A stretch of 64,000 nt of DNA from Rhodopirellula sp. P2 (GTDB lineage Bacteria > Planctomycetota > Planctomycetia > Pirellulales > Pirellulaceae): positions 6,677,001 to 6,741,000 of the forward strand of contig NZ_CP118225.1 in assembly GCF_028768465.1 (NCBI RefSeq). Direction: 5' to 3'. The notes beneath the pieces are model-generated. The model worked only from the letters and a program-made list of their open reading frames with translations, did no database searches and was not told the DNA's origin. The translations under genes and the position numbers were made by a program. Each line of letters opens with the position of its first letter. Position 1 is the stretch's first letter. Shown here in pieces: positions 17,393 to 27,500 of the stretch.

Positions 17393-17515
17393 CCAACGCG
17401 TCAGCGAGGCCCGCCCCCCTCTCCACGACGGCCCCATCCGGGGCGACCATCTGTGTTCCGTCATCCGTCTCGGGGCTTCCACCCCGAGCTAACAACGACG
17501 GCCCCCTCCGGGGCG
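17393..17515 (-). repeat. Reverse copy of the GCCCCGG palindrome repeat
   Basis: Contains ACGCGTCAGCGAGGC, GGCCCCATCCGGGGC and CTCGGGGCTTCCACCCCGAG in the order expected for a reverse-strand copy of the family in the 391-bp units. It lies in the spacer between the coiled-coil gene and polA. Confidence 0.8.
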
Positions 17516-17566
17516 AGGGTGGTGAACAGCCGTCCTCACCGTTCCCGATTCATCTTCTCGTGAGTC

Positions 17567-17635
17567 GTAGCCGGATTCGCCAAGAATTCGGACGCTCACC
17601 AACTCGTGCCTCTGAATTCTGGCGAATCCAGCTAC
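17567..17635. mobile_element. 69-bp foldback element (GGATTCGCCAGAATTC family)
   Basis: Left arm 17567-17589 and right arm 17614-17635 are inverted copies of GTAGC(C/T)GGATTCGCCA with a GAATTC end, differing at one base and one indel. Solo arms of the same sequence occur at about 37245, 58303 and 58710. The 24-base centre is unrelated sequence. Confidence 0.55.
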
Positions 17636-17655
17636 TAAGCAGGTACGCAGGTGTC

Positions 17656-17741
17656 ATCGGGTATGTGAGCCGTTGGCGTTAGCCACGGTTTTCACGCGCA
17701 ACCGGGACTAAGGTCCAAACGGCTCACATGGTTTTGCCCGA
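17656..17741. repeat. 86-bp foldback repeat with ATGTGAGCCGTT arms
   Basis: ATGTGAGCCGTT (17663-17674) pairs with AACGGCTCACAT (17718-17729), and the outer ATCGGG pairs with CCCGAT at the far end. The interior includes GGCGTTAGCCACGG. No gene is seen; it is probably one more dispersed palindromic family member. Confidence 0.5.
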
Positions 17742-18012
17742 TCATTCCTGCCGAAGTGCTTAGCTGACGCGAGCCCAGAGTTCCCCCGCATCGAACCAGC
17801 GCCAGGTGGGACCTGGCCTACAAGTCGAGTGCCTGTGGTCCTGAGTCCCTGTGGCCCTTTCCCACTCCACCATCACAATCCTCCCCGATTCGTCTTTCGC
17901 TGCCACGACTTCGCCGATCCAAACTGCCCGATTTCGATCGATCGCGGTATGCTCTCGCCAGCCCCACGCCAAGTTGCCCTTCTCGACGCCTCGCCACCTG
18001 TTCACGGTTCCC

Positions 18013-21000
18013 ATGGCCAAATCTCGACCTCGCCCCAAACAGAACGACGACGACCAAATGCTGTTCAGCGGGTTCGACGAGGCCCCCGCAGCGGCCGCCT
18101 CCACCGCCAACCAAGTCGCCGAATCCGGGCTAGAAGCGACTGCATCGGCCCCCGGCCCGGCCGACAAACCCGCCCCTGCTGCCGCCGCAGAGCGTGACCC
18201 GAACCAACTGTCCGCCACCCGCGGGTTCACCCCCAGCCCCAAGGCCGCGACCGTTCCGTCCGTCGCGGGCAAAGGCGTGACGCCGCTGCCGACCAACGCC
18301 GCCCCACAATCCCGTGCCCCCGCGTCCTCGGAAGCCGCACCGCAGGACGCCTCTCACACGGGCCCGCGAGCCGATCGCGAAACACCGGAAGAACGCCAGC
18401 AACGGCACGACGCGGTTCGAATCGCCGACGTTGACTTGCCCGCTGTGCTGCAACGCCCCATCCCGGAAACCACCGACGATCCGGTCCCCGACCTGACTGA
18501 CAAACTGGTCGTCGTCGTCGACGCTCACTCGTTGATCTACCAGGTCTTCCACGCCTTGCCGCCGATGACCAGCACCGGAGGGCTGCCGGTTTCCGCCGTG
18601 TACGGCTTCGTCGGCGACATGCTGGAACTGCTCTCGCGCAAGAACCCCGACTTCTTGATCGCCGCGTTCGACAAAAGCGAGGTCACATTCCGAAACGAGC
18701 TGTACCCCGACTACAAAGCCAATCGGGACTCGATGCCCGATGAGCTTCGCCAACAAATCCCCCTGATCCGACAAGCCATCGATGCGATGGGCATCGGCAT
18801 CATCGAACAGGGCGGCTTCGAAGCCGACGATCTGCTGGCCACCGTCGCTGCCAAAGTCGAAGACGCTGGCGGCCGCTGCCTGATTGTCACCAGCGACAAA
18901 GATTGCCGGCAACTGATCAGCGAACAAACCAAGATCTACAACATCCGCAAGGACCAAGAGATCGACGCCGCCGAACTGCAAGAATTGTGGGGCATCCGGC
19001 CCGATCAAGTCGTCGACTACCAAGCGCTCGTCGGCGACCCCGTCGACAACGTTCCCGGCATCTCCCTGATCGGCCCCAAGATCGCCCAGCAATTGCTGGA
19101 AAAACATGGCACCTTGGAAGAGATCCTCCAGAACGCCAAGTCGATCTCGGGAAAGAAACGCAAAGAGAACCTGATGAACGGCCGCGAGGCGGCGATGATG
19201 TCGCGTGAACTGGTCGAACTCAAACGCGATGTCGAATCACCGATCCCCTGGAATCGATGCGTCCGCTCCGCCGCCGACCTCGAACGCGTCGACGCGCTGC
19301 TACAAGAGTTCGGTTTTCGGCGTCTGCGGGGTCGCGCCGCCGAACTGCTGGGCGGGGAAGCCCCCGTGGAAGAACCACCACCGGCTTGGGAATCCCGCTA
19401 CCAAACCATCACCACCGAAAGCGAACTGAAAGCCCTGGCCCAAGAACTCGCCAAGCAAACCGTCCTCGCCATCGACACGGAAACGACCAGCACCCAAGCC
19501 CGGGGATGCGACCTGGTGGGCATCTCGATCGCGTGGCAAGCGGGCGAAGCCGCCTACATCCCCGTCCGCGCCCCCGCCGGCGATCCGGTGACCGAGCAGT
19601 CCGTTGCGATCGAAACCCTCCGCGAGGTTCTCGAATCCTCGACGATTGAAAAGGTCGGCCACAACCTGAAGTTCGACATGATCGTGCTGCGTTCCGCCGG
19701 CGTGCAACTTGGCGGGGTCACCCTCGACACGATGGTCGCCGACTACCTGCTCAATTCCGGAGGCCGCAACCATGGGCTGGACGACCTCGCCAAACGCAAA
19801 CTCAATCACGACAACCTCTCCATCAAAGACCTGATCGGGACGGGCAAGAAACAAATCACGATGGACCAAGTCCCCGTGGACGACGTTTCCCCTTATGCCT
19901 GCGAAGACGTCGACGTGCCCATTCGAGTTGCCCCCACGCTCCGCGACGAATTGACCGAGTCCGGTCTGGATGGCTTGTTCGATGAACTCGAAATGCCGCT
20001 GATCGATGTGCTCGCCGAGATGGAATTCAACGGCATCCATGTCGACGCGGGCACGCTGGCCCAAATGAGCGAGCGCTTTGAAAAGGAAATCGCGGACCTG
20101 CGGGCGTTGGTGTTTGCCGCTGCCGGCCATGAGTTCAATCTCGACAGCCCCAAGCAACTCGGGGTGGTCCTGTTCGAAGAACTCGGCCTGCCGGTGATCA
20201 AAAAAACCAAGACCGGGGTCAGCACCGATGCGGATGTGCTCAGCCAATTGGCGGTCAACCATGAGATCGCCCAACACATCCTGCAGTACCGCCAAGCGAC
20301 CAAGCTCAAGAACACCTACATCGATGCCCTGCCGCAATTGATCTGCGAAAAAACCGGGCGGGTCCACACCTCGTTCCGGCAAGACGTCGCGGCCACGGGC
20401 CGGCTCAGCAGCAGCGAACCGAACCTGCAAAACATTCCCATCCGAACCGAACAAGGCAAAGCGATCCGGGCCGCCTTCACCGCCGGCCAAGAAGGTTGGT
20501 CCTTGCTCGGCGCCGATTACTCGCAAATTGAACTGCGTGTGCTGGCGCACTACAGCGGTGACGAAGCCTTGATCAGCGCCTACCAGGACGACGCCGACAT
20601 TCACACGCGAGTCGCCGCGGAAGTCAACGGCATCGAAGAATCGGAAGTGACCAGCGACCTGCGGCGGATCGCCAAGACGATCAACTTCGGAATCGTGTAC
20701 GGGCAAAGTCCATTTGGGTTGGCCAAGACGCTCGGCATCAGCAACGACGAAGCGCGGGATTACATCGAGTTGTACTTCCAACGTTATGCGGGTGTCGAAG
20801 CGTTCATGATGGACACGCTGTCCCGCTGCCGCAACGAAGGTTACGTGACAACCATGTTGGGTCGCCGGCGAGAGATCAAAGGCGTTCGCGACCTCGCCAA
20901 CCTGCCCGAATCAAAACGCCGCAGCCTCACGGAACCGGAACGCATTGCGATCAACATGCCGATTCAAGGCACCGCGGCGGATCTGATCAAACTCGCCATG

Positions 21001-21204
21001 CTGCGAGTCCACGAGCAATTGCAACAGAGCGACCTGCAAGCACGTCTGCTGCTGCAGATCCACGATGAGCTGTTGCTCGAATCCCCCGACGAAGAACTGG
21101 ATGCCTTGTCCGACCTGATTCGCGAATCGATGACCAGCGTGATGGAACTGGACGTGCCCCTGAAAGTCGACGTCGCCCACGGCCGAACCTGGGCCGATTG
21201 TTAG
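18013..21204 (+). CDS. polA: DNA polymerase I with extra N-terminal domain
   Basis: Fills gaps and removes RNA primers during replication and repair. The 1,063 residues exceed the usual 900-930 because of an Ala/Pro-rich, probably disordered N-terminus (1-160). The 5'-nuclease domain follows (VVVVDAHSLIYQVFHALPPM at about 163; EADDLLATVA). The 3'-5' exonuclease appears active: AIDTETT (about 485), GHNLKFD and YACED. The polymerase has motif A GADYSQIELRVLAH (about 833), motif B RRIAKTINFGIVYG (about 884) and motif C QIHDELLLE (about 1014). The ATG at 18013 (MAKSRPRPKQNDDD) is chosen; an upstream in-frame ATG at 17851 would add 54 residues of dubious sequence. Confidence 0.95.
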   Translation: MAKSRPRPKQNDDDQMLFSGFDEAPAAAASTANQVAESGLEATASAPGPADKPAPAAAAERDPNQLSATRGFTPSPKAATVPSVAGKGVTPLPTNAAPQSRAPASSEAAPQDASHTGPRADRETPEERQQRHDAVRIADVDLPAVLQRPIPETTDDPVPDLTDKLVVVVDAHSLIYQVFHALPPMTSTGGLPVSAVYGFVGDMLELLSRKNPDFLIAAFDKSEVTFRNELYPDYKANRDSMPDELRQQIPLIRQAIDAMGIGIIEQGGFEADDLLATVAAKVEDAGGRCLIVTSDKDCRQLISEQTKIYNIRKDQEIDAAELQELWGIRPDQVVDYQALVGDPVDNVPGISLIGPKIAQQLLEKHGTLEEILQNAKSISGKKRKENLMNGREAAMMSRELVELKRDVESPIPWNRCVRSAADLERVDALLQEFGFRRLRGRAAELLGGEAPVEEPPPAWESRYQTITTESELKALAQELAKQTVLAIDTETTSTQARGCDLVGISIAWQAGEAAYIPVRAPAGDPVTEQSVAIETLREVLESSTIEKVGHNLKFDMIVLRSAGVQLGGVTLDTMVADYLLNSGGRNHGLDDLAKRKLNHDNLSIKDLIGTGKKQITMDQVPVDDVSPYACEDVDVPIRVAPTLRDELTESGLDGLFDELEMPLIDVLAEMEFNGIHVDAGTLAQMSERFEKEIADLRALVFAAAGHEFNLDSPKQLGVVLFEELGLPVIKKTKTGVSTDADVLSQLAVNHEIAQHILQYRQATKLKNTYIDALPQLICEKTGRVHTSFRQDVAATGRLSSSEPNLQNIPIRTEQGKAIRAAFTAGQEGWSLLGADYSQIELRVLAHYSGDEALISAYQDDADIHTRVAAEVNGIEESEVTSDLRRIAKTINFGIVYGQSPFGLAKTLGISNDEARDYIELYFQRYAGVEAFMMDTLSRCRNEGYVTTMLGRRREIKGVRDLANLPESKRRSLTEPERIAINMPIQGTAADLIKLAMLRVHEQLQQSDLQARLLLQIHDELLLESPDEELDALSDLIRESMTSVMELDVPLKVDVAHGRTWADC

Positions 21205-21263
21205 GCCGGCGGGGCCGGCCAGTGGGAAAGAGGCTCAGGGCCTCAGGGCCACAGTGAGTGGGA

Positions 21264-21329
21264 GAGCTTCTCGCTTCTCGCTTCTCGCTTCTCGCTTCTC
21301 GCTTCTCGCTTCTCGCTTCTCGCTTCTCG
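21264..21329 (+). repeat. Heptanucleotide array (GCTTCTC)n
   Basis: About nine 7-bp units roughly 60 bases downstream of the polA stop. They are the reverse complement of the GAGAAGC units seen at 9.03-9.09 kb. Confidence 0.95.
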
Positions 21330-22126
21330 TACGATGGGCTTCCAAGCCCGTCGAAATGGAAACTTGACGCGTCAGCGAGGCACCGCGCACATCTCCACAA
21401 CCTCCTTCGGAGAGAAGACCTTGAACCGCACCTGTCGCCGCTCCGCGGCTTTTGCGGCATGGATGAGGTTGCCAAGGACCTCGGGTTGAAACCCGAGGCT
21501 GACAAATGTCACCGCTCCGCGGTTGCTACATCACATTGAACCGCACAACCAGTCGCGGAGCGACGGCAGCCGAAAGCCTTGGGTTTTCAACCCAAGGTCA
21601 AGAGAGACACAGTCGATCGCAAAGTCGCGGAGCGACGACAGTTGTCCACCATCCCCTCGCCGAATGCTCCACGACGCATCCCCGTGCGATGGGCTTCCCA
21701 GCCTGTCGAAACGGAAACCCGCCGTTCGACTGCCGCCATCGCCCCGGAAGGGGCCGTCGTCCGTAGCTCGGGGTGGAGGCCCCGAGATGGAAGGCAGAAA
21801 CAGGAAGGTCGCCCGGATGGGGCCGTCGTGAGGGATGGTGGTGCGGTCCCACAGAACCTCGCGAATCCAGCGACCAACGACGCGAGCCCAGAGTTCTGCC
21901 GAATGGAACCATCGCCAGGTCGGACCTGGCCTACCAATCGAGTCCTAAGTCCCGAAACCCCGGAGCCCCTGTGGCCCTGAGCCCCTGCGTCCCTTTTCCA
22001 CTCTGACTCTCACTCGTCCCGAACCGTGACACTCGCCTGCCGAATTTGCCGCGTGGTTGGGTTCTCCAAACGAACCGAAATCTGAATGGCTTCGGGAGTT
22101 GCGACGAACGGTGAAGTTCCATTACC
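21330..22126. repeat. Mixed palindromic repeats between polA and the pseudopilin operon
   Basis: Contains TCGCGGAGCGACGACAG motifs, CCTTGGGTTTTCAACCCAAGG and GACCTCGGGTTGAAACCCGAGG palindromes, and a plus-strand GCCCCGGAAGGGGC / CTCGGGGTGGAGGCCCCGAG copy (about 21740-21830). No gene is supported. Confidence 0.75.
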
Positions 22127-24505
22127 TCACTGAAAGTACTCCACGATTGTCTGCTGTCGCAGTTGCCCGGCAGACGGATTGTAAACCCGAATCGAAATCG
22201 AAAGTGCTTCCAAAGGATCCGCAAACGGAGCGGATACATCGAGCGGTGAGTCAGATACAACGGAAGTCGTGTCAGTTCGCAGCGTCGGAGACGTCACCGA
22301 CCCACCTCGATATTCAACATAAGGCACCGACGCAAATGGCCGGTAATTGGATCGCAATGTAGTCGACGTCCAAGCACGAGATGCCAAAGGTTCTCCCCGA
22401 ACAGAGCCACCATTTTGAAGTGAAGTGCGGTACGGACCATACGACATCTGATATGCGAGGCCCAATGCCCCCCCCAAGGTGATGTCCTGACCTTCTTGGT
22501 CATAAGTATCTCGCGCGTAGTGATTTGACCAAGTGTCAAAGGTCGATTGAAAGAATGCCGCCCGAAGCGTTGTCCGTCCGGTTACCGCCCGACCACTCAT
22601 CAAGAATGATTCGGGAAAGAGCCAATCCGATGGAGCGGATCCGCCAGCGGCAACTTCAATGCCGCTGTAGGGAGTCACCAGATCCAAAGTCCTGGCGGCA
22701 TTGGGCGTGACGGAATTGCCGTTGCGAGAAGCATCGAAGTAGGCCCCCATCACAGGGCCACCCGCCAAGCGTGCATAGTTCAAATCAACAAAATCGCCTT
22801 CGTCGGTTTGTTCAAAGATGATTGCCCCACCACCTGAATTCGTTGAGGCTGTCTCCAACACATCCCGAATCAATGGATCCGTTACACCAACTCGAATGTC
22901 GTCCGTATCGACCCATCCCAATTCTGTGATTCCATCGGTGACCGAATCACCATCATCATCAGTTGAACCCGACCCCGGCAGCCCATCAGCACCTACGCCC
23001 GTGTAAATCGGAGCTTCGGGATCAAAAATCCGAACATCAAAACTGAGCACATCACGTGCAACGATATCGTCCCCCGCACGCCCGATCCGGACTGCTGGAG
23101 TGGTAGAGGCAACACTTGGGATATGCGATGGATCGTCGTGAACCGCATCAGCCAAATTGAATTCCGGCCGCAGGTACGTCTTCATCGTCAAACGTCCGTA
23201 ACGGAACTGATTGTTGGTCCCGGGCCCCGGGCTAGCAGTGGCAGCTGGATATGCTTGACTCGGGAAGATCGATTCACGATTGTCCTGAGCAAGATACGGG
23301 TGTGGTGGACACAACGCCAACAGTGGCATGTAAGTCTGCTGATCGCCGGCGTCGGCTAGGTCAATCGGCATCCGCACCGCGCCAAATCGATTCTCCGGCT
23401 TACTCACGTCAGCCAGCGTGTTGGCTCTGACAAAGTGAGTTGGCTGCCCGTACTGGTATGAAGCAACGGCTCCAGTTGAGTTTTCAATGCGAGACAATGA
23501 CAGATCCATCACCTGCTGAAGTTGAGCCAAGCCAGTCATCCAAGCGGGAGACACACCACTGCGTCCGAGCCTGGGATCACCAGGGATCGCCATTTGGTCA
23601 CTCGCCGTCCAAAACAACCGAGAGTACCCACGGCTAACCCCGCCACCACCGGCATATGCAAGGGGTTCAATCGCAGGCGTACCGCCACCACCGTCGTAGA
23701 CGTACAAGATCTGAGGAACGTCATCCACGCCCGACCCAGAGAGCCCTGCTTCCGAGGGAGCGATCGAGAGATCTCCACGAATCAGCAACACGCGCCGATG
23801 CAAGTTCAAGCGATCTGGCAATAAATCATTGTCGACATCCACAAACAATGGGTATCCATTCGCGGCGTCGTAGACCAATGTCCCATCAGCTTTCCGCTGC
23901 CATTCCGGTGAAATCCAATACACGACTTCGGCAAGAGTGGAACTGAACGGGACCTGACGAGTGGGGTCATATCCAGCGGGCAACACATAGGTCCCCCCAG
24001 CTTTCCTCACTTCGACCAGCCTCTTCGCCTCGAGAACTCCCCAAGGAATCACACCGACGAATGGGCTCCCTTTTTCCGAGCGTGCTGTGAACGCCAAGAA
24101 ATCATCGATGTCACCATATCGGCTCTGCGGAAAATAGTTGCGATCAGCACCAACAGTCGGGATGTCCCCCAAAACGGTGGTCAGATCGGTGAACGGCCCC
24201 TCGTGGTAGGTCAGGTAGCCTTGCGTCGTCAAAGGTTCATGAGTCCCGTTGAACGCTGGAACCATCTCAGCGGTGGCGCGACGCAATTCCTCGCGCAACC
24301 GAAAGGTTGAATCTCGCAACGTGGAACTCAACTCGACCTCCGCTTGGCTTTCGGTGATCTGGTCACCGATCAGCTTGAATGCTTTGGTCAAACTCAACAA
24401 CAACAGCAAAGAAGCTGTCAACGCAATCATGACCTCGAGGATGGTGAAACCGTCCCGCTGTTTCGATCCAACTTTCAGGATCATTGTCGTACGCGTTTCA
24501 GACAT
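22127..24505 (-). CDS. Large type IV pilin-like protein, GspJ/PilW position
   Basis: A 792-residue protein with a class III prepilin signal: basic leader, then DGFTILEVMIALTASLLLLLSL at about 18-39, so a prepilin peptidase should cut between G and F and the hydrophobic helix would pack in a pseudopilus. The following GDQITESQAEVELSSTLRDSTFRLREELRRAT resembles the N-terminal domain of GspJ/PilW minor pilins. The very large remainder is beta-rich and contains acidic calcium-binding-like motifs (VDVDNDLLPDR, DDDGDSVTDG). GspJ is normally about 200 residues. It is the last gene of the operon and begins one base after the stop of the giant upstream gene. The GspJ-like role is inferred from N-terminus and order. 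Confidence 0.8.
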   Translation of the reverse strand: MSETRTTMILKVGSKQRDGFTILEVMIALTASLLLLLSLTKAFKLIGDQITESQAEVELSSTLRDSTFRLREELRRATAEMVPAFNGTHEPLTTQGYLTYHEGPFTDLTTVLGDIPTVGADRNYFPQSRYGDIDDFLAFTARSEKGSPFVGVIPWGVLEAKRLVEVRKAGGTYVLPAGYDPTRQVPFSSTLAEVVYWISPEWQRKADGTLVYDAANGYPLFVDVDNDLLPDRLNLHRRVLLIRGDLSIAPSEAGLSGSGVDDVPQILYVYDGGGGTPAIEPLAYAGGGGVSRGYSRLFWTASDQMAIPGDPRLGRSGVSPAWMTGLAQLQQVMDLSLSRIENSTGAVASYQYGQPTHFVRANTLADVSKPENRFGAVRMPIDLADAGDQQTYMPLLALCPPHPYLAQDNRESIFPSQAYPAATASPGPGTNNQFRYGRLTMKTYLRPEFNLADAVHDDPSHIPSVASTTPAVRIGRAGDDIVARDVLSFDVRIFDPEAPIYTGVGADGLPGSGSTDDDGDSVTDGITELGWVDTDDIRVGVTDPLIRDVLETASTNSGGGAIIFEQTDEGDFVDLNYARLAGGPVMGAYFDASRNGNSVTPNAARTLDLVTPYSGIEVAAGGSAPSDWLFPESFLMSGRAVTGRTTLRAAFFQSTFDTWSNHYARDTYDQEGQDITLGGALGLAYQMSYGPYRTSLQNGGSVRGEPLASRAWTSTTLRSNYRPFASVPYVEYRGGSVTSPTLRTDTTSVVSDSPLDVSAPFADPLEALSISIRVYNPSAGQLRQQTIVEYFQ

Positions 24506-24506
24506 C

Positions 24507-27500
24507 TTAATTTTCCTTGTAGTACAGCACTGTGTCTCCGACGTTCAGATCTTCCCCACGGACAAATCCGTGAGGACGAGAACGGTCCACAATGGTGTAA
24601 ACCTTTTGCCGTTTGATCCCATTGGCGGGGTCGGAGTACTCTTCGCCAACGGCACCTGTCGCCGCATCGACCTCGAAGTATCCGATCGTCAATCGAATCT
24701 CATAGACGTTGCTTTGGTGTGTGGTCAGATTGGCCAAGCGTGTTTCGTTTTCGTAACGAAATTCAGGATCACGTCCCAATCCACGGAAGTTTTCCAACAA
24801 CTCAGCCGTCGGACGCTCAAACAAACCGGAGTTGAACATAGGCACCCGCAGTGCAAGCGCCGCAGCGGGAGCAGGCGGATAGGTTGCACTCAAATTCCCT
24901 GAACCAGAATCCACTGGAGTCTCTTCGTATTCCAATGAATAACTCGTGTCCGTCGGGGTTGCGATTGCTCCACGATCGGCGGCCGACAGCGTTCGTGAAT
25001 CCAAATCAGGGTGCGGACGCATCACCGACATGTCGTGAGTCCGCCGAATGGTGGCTGCTTGAGGTGTCCCCACCTCACGCGTCCCCATCCGACCGAATCG
25101 ATGCATGCTCGGAACTTGAGCAGCTGAATTGGCCGCAAACATTCCCGAGAAACGCGAAGGGTATCGCGAATCAAGTTCGGGATTCCCAAAATTAGTGTGG
25201 TTCGTACTTCGTGAGTAACCACGGCGGCTTTCAATGAACCCTTTGAATCCCCGACCAAATCTTGTCCCGACACTATCCACATAGTGATTGTGTTCACCAG
25301 CAACTCGAGGTTCGCCAATCCGCACAATGTTATTGGCTGCATCGCTGTAGCGGTAATTGTCATCGAGCTCATAGGCAGTTGAATTCGCCCACGCAAAGCT
25401 TCGGAAGATGGAACCATTTCCAAACAGAATGCTGCCACCGCGAAAACTAGAAGACAATCCACCCACCAAGTTGGTGTTATTGGGATCGTAAGAAATCACA
25501 GCTGGCTGTGTCGCGGTGACCGTTTGAGGTGGAGTCCCCGGCGGACTTGGCCAGACCGTTGGATTGGCAGGATTTTCACCGACATCAAAGGTGTCATCCT
25601 CAAACAACTGCCCACCGTAGGTCGCAGCGTAACCTGGACCGCGCCGAATGTAGTCGGGCGACGTGTTCAGGTTGATCCGCCCAGGCTGTCGATGGCGTGG
25701 AATGAAGTTGAACGGTGGACGCATGATTTCAACCACGCGGTTAAAGACCCGCGAGCTTACTTCAGGGAAAGTACCCGGCGTCGCCGTAATTTCCGCGTCT
25801 TGGAACATCTCCAAATGATCCGGACGGATCCAATGCTTGGCGTCGTAATACGGCGAAGCCGTCTTGACGAAGTCAAAAATCAGTTCAAATCCAGCCCGAT
25901 TGCCAGTCAACGTTGTGTGCAACTCCGTCGCAGGAACCGTTGCTCCCACGCTTTCAGCTGGATCGTGTAAATCCGACGCAACTCCGCGGTCTTCCGCATA
26001 CTTCTTCCTGAACCCGAGCAGGTATTTGAACTCAGTTGGTTCTTCACGATTCCCTGAATCCATCAACGTTGTGCCAGGTATGAACTCCACCATCATGCGA
26101 GTGTTGGAAACCGCGGGAACCCTCATCAAATCCAACGGGGATTGAAACGGGCGGTTGTGAACAACGGGCTGAGTCATCGTCACATTCAAGGGAACGCCAA
26201 CTGAGAATTGGCTGTTTGCACCAGCCAATGCAGGATGGTCGGCACGCATCGGAATTCCATACTCGCGATTGACGAATCCAAGCGACTGGCTGAACTGGGA
26301 TCCCACCGCATCCACTGAACGAGCGGACGGATCCACTACGTAATCGGTATTCACACCAACTCCATTGAATGTTCCACCGCTCCAATTGGCTCCGATTTCG
26401 AAGTTGAAGTAGGGTGCAATCCCAGCGGGAGCTGCCTCGTTCGTTTCCCGGAGTACGCTGACAGCACTGCTGAAGTAAGAGCGTTGTGTCAGCAAGGTTC
26501 TGTCGTAGTCACTGATCGATGTCGGTGATGCCGTGTTCGGCAACAGAGCCGACACCAATCGATCACGATCCAAATCGGGGATTTTGCGGCGTGAGTCGAA
26601 ACGTGGCAACTTCGCCAGCTTTCCAGTTCCGGTGTCCAAGACAGTCTTGTCATCAACAGGCTCTGCAGACGTCCCATCGCCATCACGGTCAATCAACTGC
26701 TGGACATCTTCCTCACCGTTGAATGTGGTGAGATCCATTGGCATGAAATCAATCGTCAAGTACGGATTGTCAACGGCGTCCCAAGGACGAGTTGGATCAG
26801 CCAGACGCTGAAGGAAAACCGTCCGAGCTTCCTGGTAGGTCCCAACACCCGCCCAACCATTCGCTTCCAACGGTGCAGTCACCGCATGGTCAAACGGCTC
26901 GTCAGGATGAAACCCCGTTCCGCCGTCGTAGTCACGGTAACCATCGACGAGCGGATATTCATCGGCTGCCGCTGCACTCGTGATGCGATGAGTGGGTGCC
27001 AAATAGTAGTTGGGACCCGCGAGCGGTGCGCTGACATTGAAACCAATCGTCACACGTTCCTCGGGCTGCGTAACGCTGCTCACATAAGCGCTCCAGTTGG
27101 CATTCCCTGTCGACAGTTCATTCGGCAGGAGTCCCGAAACAATAATCGGAAGCACGGGATTGATCTCATAACCTGTCCCGTCGTCTTCTTCGTAGTCGGG
27201 CGACTGGTTGGTACTGTCCAACCCGAAATAGTCTAAACGATACTCATAATCCGTCGTGTCGTGATTCGTAAAGTCAAACCGCTGGGCACTCGGGCGATAG
27301 GGATACGTCGGCGCGGCAGAATCTGTCGTTTGACCAATCTCGGTGGACTGACGCGGGGCGATAACGGCGTACTGACCCGGCCCCAACAGATTCCCACTGT
27401 TATCAGGATCGCGGGTTGCACTCGCCCCCGCATCTGGGTCCCCACGCTTAAAGAACACATTGTTTTCATTCATCCCGCTGTTGGGATCACTAATGATCTT

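Noticed and set aside
17258-17563. Small plus-strand frame of 101 codons upstream of polA
   Set aside because: It is mostly the reverse GCCCCGG repeat, which gives Arg/Pro-rich frames wherever it occurs.
21205-21221. GGCCGGCGGGGCCGGCC hairpin at the polA stop as a terminator
   Set aside because: The stem is strong but no T run follows, so an intrinsic terminator is not supported.
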